From Argopecten irradians (Eukaryota > Mollusca > Bivalvia > Pectinida > Pectinidae), in assembly GCF_041381155.1 (NCBI RefSeq), contig NC_091140.1, positions 21,728,864-21,792,863 on the forward strand: a DNA stretch of 64,000 nucleotides. Direction: 5' to 3'. Position numbers and translations under genes: made by a program. Numbering within the stretch: position 1 is the first letter of the stretch; the number at the start of each line of letters is the position of its first letter. Shown piece by piece: positions 60,786 to 64,000 of this stretch. A model generated the notes under the pieces. That model worked only from the letters and a program-made list of their open reading frames with translations. It was not told where the DNA came from and did not search any database.

Positions 60786-61671
60786 TGACCGTAAGGAAAA
60801 TTCGTTGTGCCTTTATATAAGTGTATCGAGGGATGTAAATATTTATGTATTTATATATGGACAGGGCAAATTAACAAGTAAAGCTGGTTTCCCAATGTGT
60901 ATTGTGTACCTGTTCTGTGACCGTTATGGCTTTTAAATTACGTAACTGGTATTTTTCGTGATTCGCAAGAAAACAAAACATGAAAAAAATCATTGTTTTG
61001 CATTTTTTTTTAAATTTTTCATTCATTCTTTTAATATAGTATAGTACGGTATGTACTACATGGACTTGGTACGAATGCCAATCAACAAACACACACAGAG
61101 CTTTTAAACGAATTTTCAACCCACGGTTATACCCCTATATTAGTAAATAATTATGGCCAAGAGGATGGAAATTCGTTGTACAAAGCAGAGTCCTCTTGCA
61201 CTCTAACTTCCTCAGCTCGGACTAACAGCTACGTACACGTAGGTTAATTACAGCTGCATGGCCAGGATGTGAAGGATCACAATTTTTAGTTTTGAAATCA
61301 AATAAATAAAAATCTGAATTAACAAAATCAACGTCGATCTCTGCTGTATGGTACCTTGCTGCATATACACAGTGCGTCATGAAAGAGTGGCCTTTGATTT
61401 CCACTTTCAAGACCAGATGTCGACATCTTTTAGTTTAGATGTCGACATCAATAACTGACAAGTCGGTGTCACACCCGAGCATAAACACGATTAATCGCCG
61501 AGTTACCGACATTCTACATAAATATATCTTGGAATCATTATGTGGGCAGGTACATGTGGTAAGTCGACATATTCTTCTGTTTACGTCGACATCTTCCTAT
61601 ATGATGTCGACATAATACCTTAATTATGTCGACATCATTAAGTCGTACGTCGGCAACTCGATGGCAGAAAT

Positions 61672-61836
61672 TGTTACGTCTGGGGCTGATGACAAACATC
61701 AACAACACGTGTTCGCCATTATAGAACTACTTTTTATTGACTAACAGACAGACAGGTTGTATTCTTACGCAGGGCGTAACTAATGACTGGAACCAAACTA
61801 TATAAATCCGGATCATAGCAAACTAAATACATAACA
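61672..61836 (-). repeat. 3' LTR of the Ty3/gypsy element, about 165 bp
   Basis: Bounded by TGTTA...TAACA. On the minus strand it contains a TATA-like TTTATATAG and a polyadenylation signal AATAAAAAG. A purine-rich tract (GGAAGGGAGGAAA) sits directly upstream, at 61837-61849. It is short for an LTR but within the range of small gypsy lineages. Confidence 0.8.
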
Positions 61837-64000
61837 TTTCCTCCCTTCCAATTTAGAAGTACCAAACTATGAAAGATGTACATGTTTCTCAAATGCTGTT
61901 TTTACCGTTACAGTTAATTTATTTATTATATATATATGATGTCCATAATGATCAGTCAATGAATGTTCTATCACGATTATTATCTAAGGATTTATCAGAG
62001 AGTATCTCTCGTCATACACCTTAAAAGTTATAATGACTAGACAACACATAATGACTAGATTTAAGTATATGTAATTTGATGAGTACTATTCAAGACTTAG
62101 TCTTGACTGATTGCACAGGGATTATTATGCCCAAATACACAGTGCCACTGCCAATCAGGTTTTATCCCTATTGATAACGATATAGTAGTTCACAAATCTA
62201 ATTTCACAGGGGCACGAATGTTCTCCCTTTTTGGATAGCGTCGTGTCTCTGTTGGAACTGAGTTGGCTGGCGGTGTCACTACCTCCAGTGTGGCTGGTGG
62301 AGCCGTGATAGTTTGTTGGTACCGGTATAGTCGATGGTGCTAAGCTGACTGGTGGTGTCGGTGCAGATGATGGCACCATTACCTCTGGTTCCGGTTCCAT
62401 AGCGATCTGTGTTGCACGAACTTGGTCTGTATGACGTCTCCAAATACTACCATTGCCAGTATCAACTTTGTATGAAAGCGGACCAGTTTGTTGTGTAATC
62501 TGACCTGCAATCCACTTTCCCCCTCCGCGATAGTCGCGAACCAAAACTTGCTGGCCGGTCTTAAACTGGCGTACTTTAGACCCACAGTGAGAAGATATCT
62601 TCATTCGTTCCTGTCCCTTCTGAACTCTCGCGAATACATTTGGTTTGAGACAGTCTAATCGAGTCCTCAGACTTCTACCATACAGTAATTTTGCTGGGGT
62701 TTCGCCTGTTGAAGCGTGTGGTGTGGTTCTGTACTTGAGTAAGAAGTTACTAAGTTTATGTTGGAGAGATCGGTTGTCTCCCTTGGCTTGTTTCATAGCC
62801 TGTTTAAAGGACTGTACAAAACGTTCGGCAAGTCCGTTTGTCCGTGGATGGTACGGTGCTGAAGTAGTGTGTTGAATGCCGTTCTGTTTCAGGAATTGTT
62901 TGAATTCCTCACTTACAAATTGTGGCCCGTTGTCCGAGACAATCTGTCGTGGCATACCTTGTTGAGAGAATAAGATTCGTAATTTCTCAATGGTGTGTGT
63001 GGCTGTTGTAGACTTCATTGGGTAGACCTCAGGCCATTTACTGTGAGCATCAACAATGATGAGAAACATACTGTTGAGAAACGGCCCGGCAAAGTCAATA
63101 TGGAGCCTATCCCAAGGGGTGGTTGGCCACTCCCAGGGATGAACTGGTGCGGCTCGCGGTGTATTACTCGTAGATTGACATCCAGAGCAGGACTTACACA
63201 TGTTCTCTCTATGTCCGAATCAATGTTTGGCCACCACACATAACTTCGAGCAATGGATTTCATCCTGACTACGCCCACATGCCCATCATGAATTTCCTGT
63301 AGTACTCTTGTTTGTAGCGTGTTAGGGACGATAACTCGGTTACCCCATAACAATACATTTTGATGTACGTTCAGTTCTGTAGCACGGTTACGAAAAGGTT
63401 TGTACACATCGTCACATGGAAATTCTGTACTTCCTTGTAGAACAGCCTCCAATACTTTCGACAGTACTGGATCTCGCATTGTTTCCTTGCGTACTTGTGT
63501 GTCCGACACTGGTAATTGTTCTATCTGTGAGGTATAGAACAAAGATGAGGTGTCTGTATAGTCACCCTGAGTCTTTAAAGGAAGTCTGCTGAGTCCATCA
63601 GCATTTGCGTGGTTATGAGTGTTCCTATACTCAATGCTGTAGGTGTGTCCAGAAAGAAACATGGCATACCTTTGTAATCTTGCTGCGGTCATGGTAGGTA
63701 TCGATTTGTTTGGATGCAAGATGCTGACCAGTGGCTTGTGATCGGTCACTAAGGTAAAATGACGTCCGTAGAGATATGTGTTGAACTTTTGTACACCCCA
63801 ATAGAGACCCAAGGCCTCCTTGTCGATCTGTGAATATCCCGTCTCAGCCTTTGTCAGTGATCGTGAAGCGAATGCCACAGGTCGCTCTGTTCCGTCCTCT
63901 GTGATATGGGAAAGTACACACCCCAATCCATAAGGTGAAGCGTCGCATGCTAGCTTTACTGGAAGCTTAGGGTCATAATGACAGAGAACTTGTTCCGACG
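61672..64000 (-). mobile_element. Ty3/gypsy LTR retrotransposon, 3' part; continues past the window
   Basis: A fossil or near-whole retroelement of the Ty3/gypsy group. In minus-strand order from the window edge it shows the end of the reverse transcriptase region with RNase H, a zinc-binding domain, an integrase with its C-terminal part, a purine-rich tract and one LTR. The coding part seen carries about one break and is otherwise open, which suggests a fairly young copy. The 5' LTR, gag and most of pol lie outside, so LTR divergence cannot date it. Integrase and RNase H words (TDHKPLV, DAHSKWPEVYP, SDNGPQF) make the family assignment firm. Confidence 0.92.

Larger units (their letters stand above)
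59083..61671 (-). repeat. Right arm of the giant inverted repeat
   Basis: Reverse complement of 52771-54900, longer only because a LINE fragment of about 555 bp (60231-60785) interrupts it. It keeps the nested MITE (59578-60213), the 60-codon frame at 61410-61222 and the outer ATGTCGACAT cluster (61415-61650). Its outer edge coincides with the start of an LTR, so the true arm may continue beyond that insertion. Confidence 0.9.

Overview
The window looks like AT-rich, repeat-dense nuclear DNA from a bivalve mollusc. The grounds are short exons with GT-AG introns, an HSPA12-type Hsp70 relative, (ACGG)n elements with a terminal hairpin that resemble bivalve 'pearl' elements, SINE-like copies ending in (CAAA)n, and many foldback/MITE families. 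There are no operons, bacterial genes, rRNA or convincing tRNA genes. Species and family names rest on recognition only; no search was run.

Left half (about 4.6-32.6 kb): the main host content is a tandem array of four related genes, all on the minus strand, at 4718-6221 (A, broken), 9347-12527 (B), 16504-18808 (C) and 29738-32508 (D). Each has the same four coding exons with intron phases 1-2-1: a 58-nt signal-peptide exon, a 34-37 nt exon giving an ectodomain of only about a dozen residues, a 107-131 nt transmembrane exon, and a Ser/Thr/Pro-rich cytoplasmic tail exon. Most fall below ordinary gene-finding thresholds. Predicted proteins are 137, 130 and 165 aa for B, C and D. I do not recognise the family, and it is the best candidate here for something undescribed. 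Introns and intergenic DNA hold SINE-like copies, TTAA-flanked MITEs, foldbacks, a six-unit pearl/Helentron-like element (20745-22055), a 56-bp tandem array (22822-23312) and a decayed intron-containing DDE transposase (24688-26536).

Middle (32.7-42 kb): a 3.5-kb foldback with arms near 0.9 kb lies just upstream of gene D. It is followed by single-copy-looking DNA, a DNA transposon with CAGTGGCGTAGC ends (39832-40852) and a second full SINE-like copy.

Right third (42-61.7 kb): an HSPA12-like pseudogene on the minus strand (42231-52560) is split by an intron that is almost wholly an 8.8-kb, 22-bp minisatellite of about 400 units. Next to it is a giant inverted repeat (52771-61671; arms 2.1-2.6 kb). 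Each arm carries the same internal foldback MITE, one arm carries a later LINE insertion, and the spacer holds further foldbacks, a TTAA-flanked MITE and a piggyBac-like exon. The outer edge of the right arm coincides with the short LTR of a Ty3/gypsy element that runs off the window end (61672-64000).
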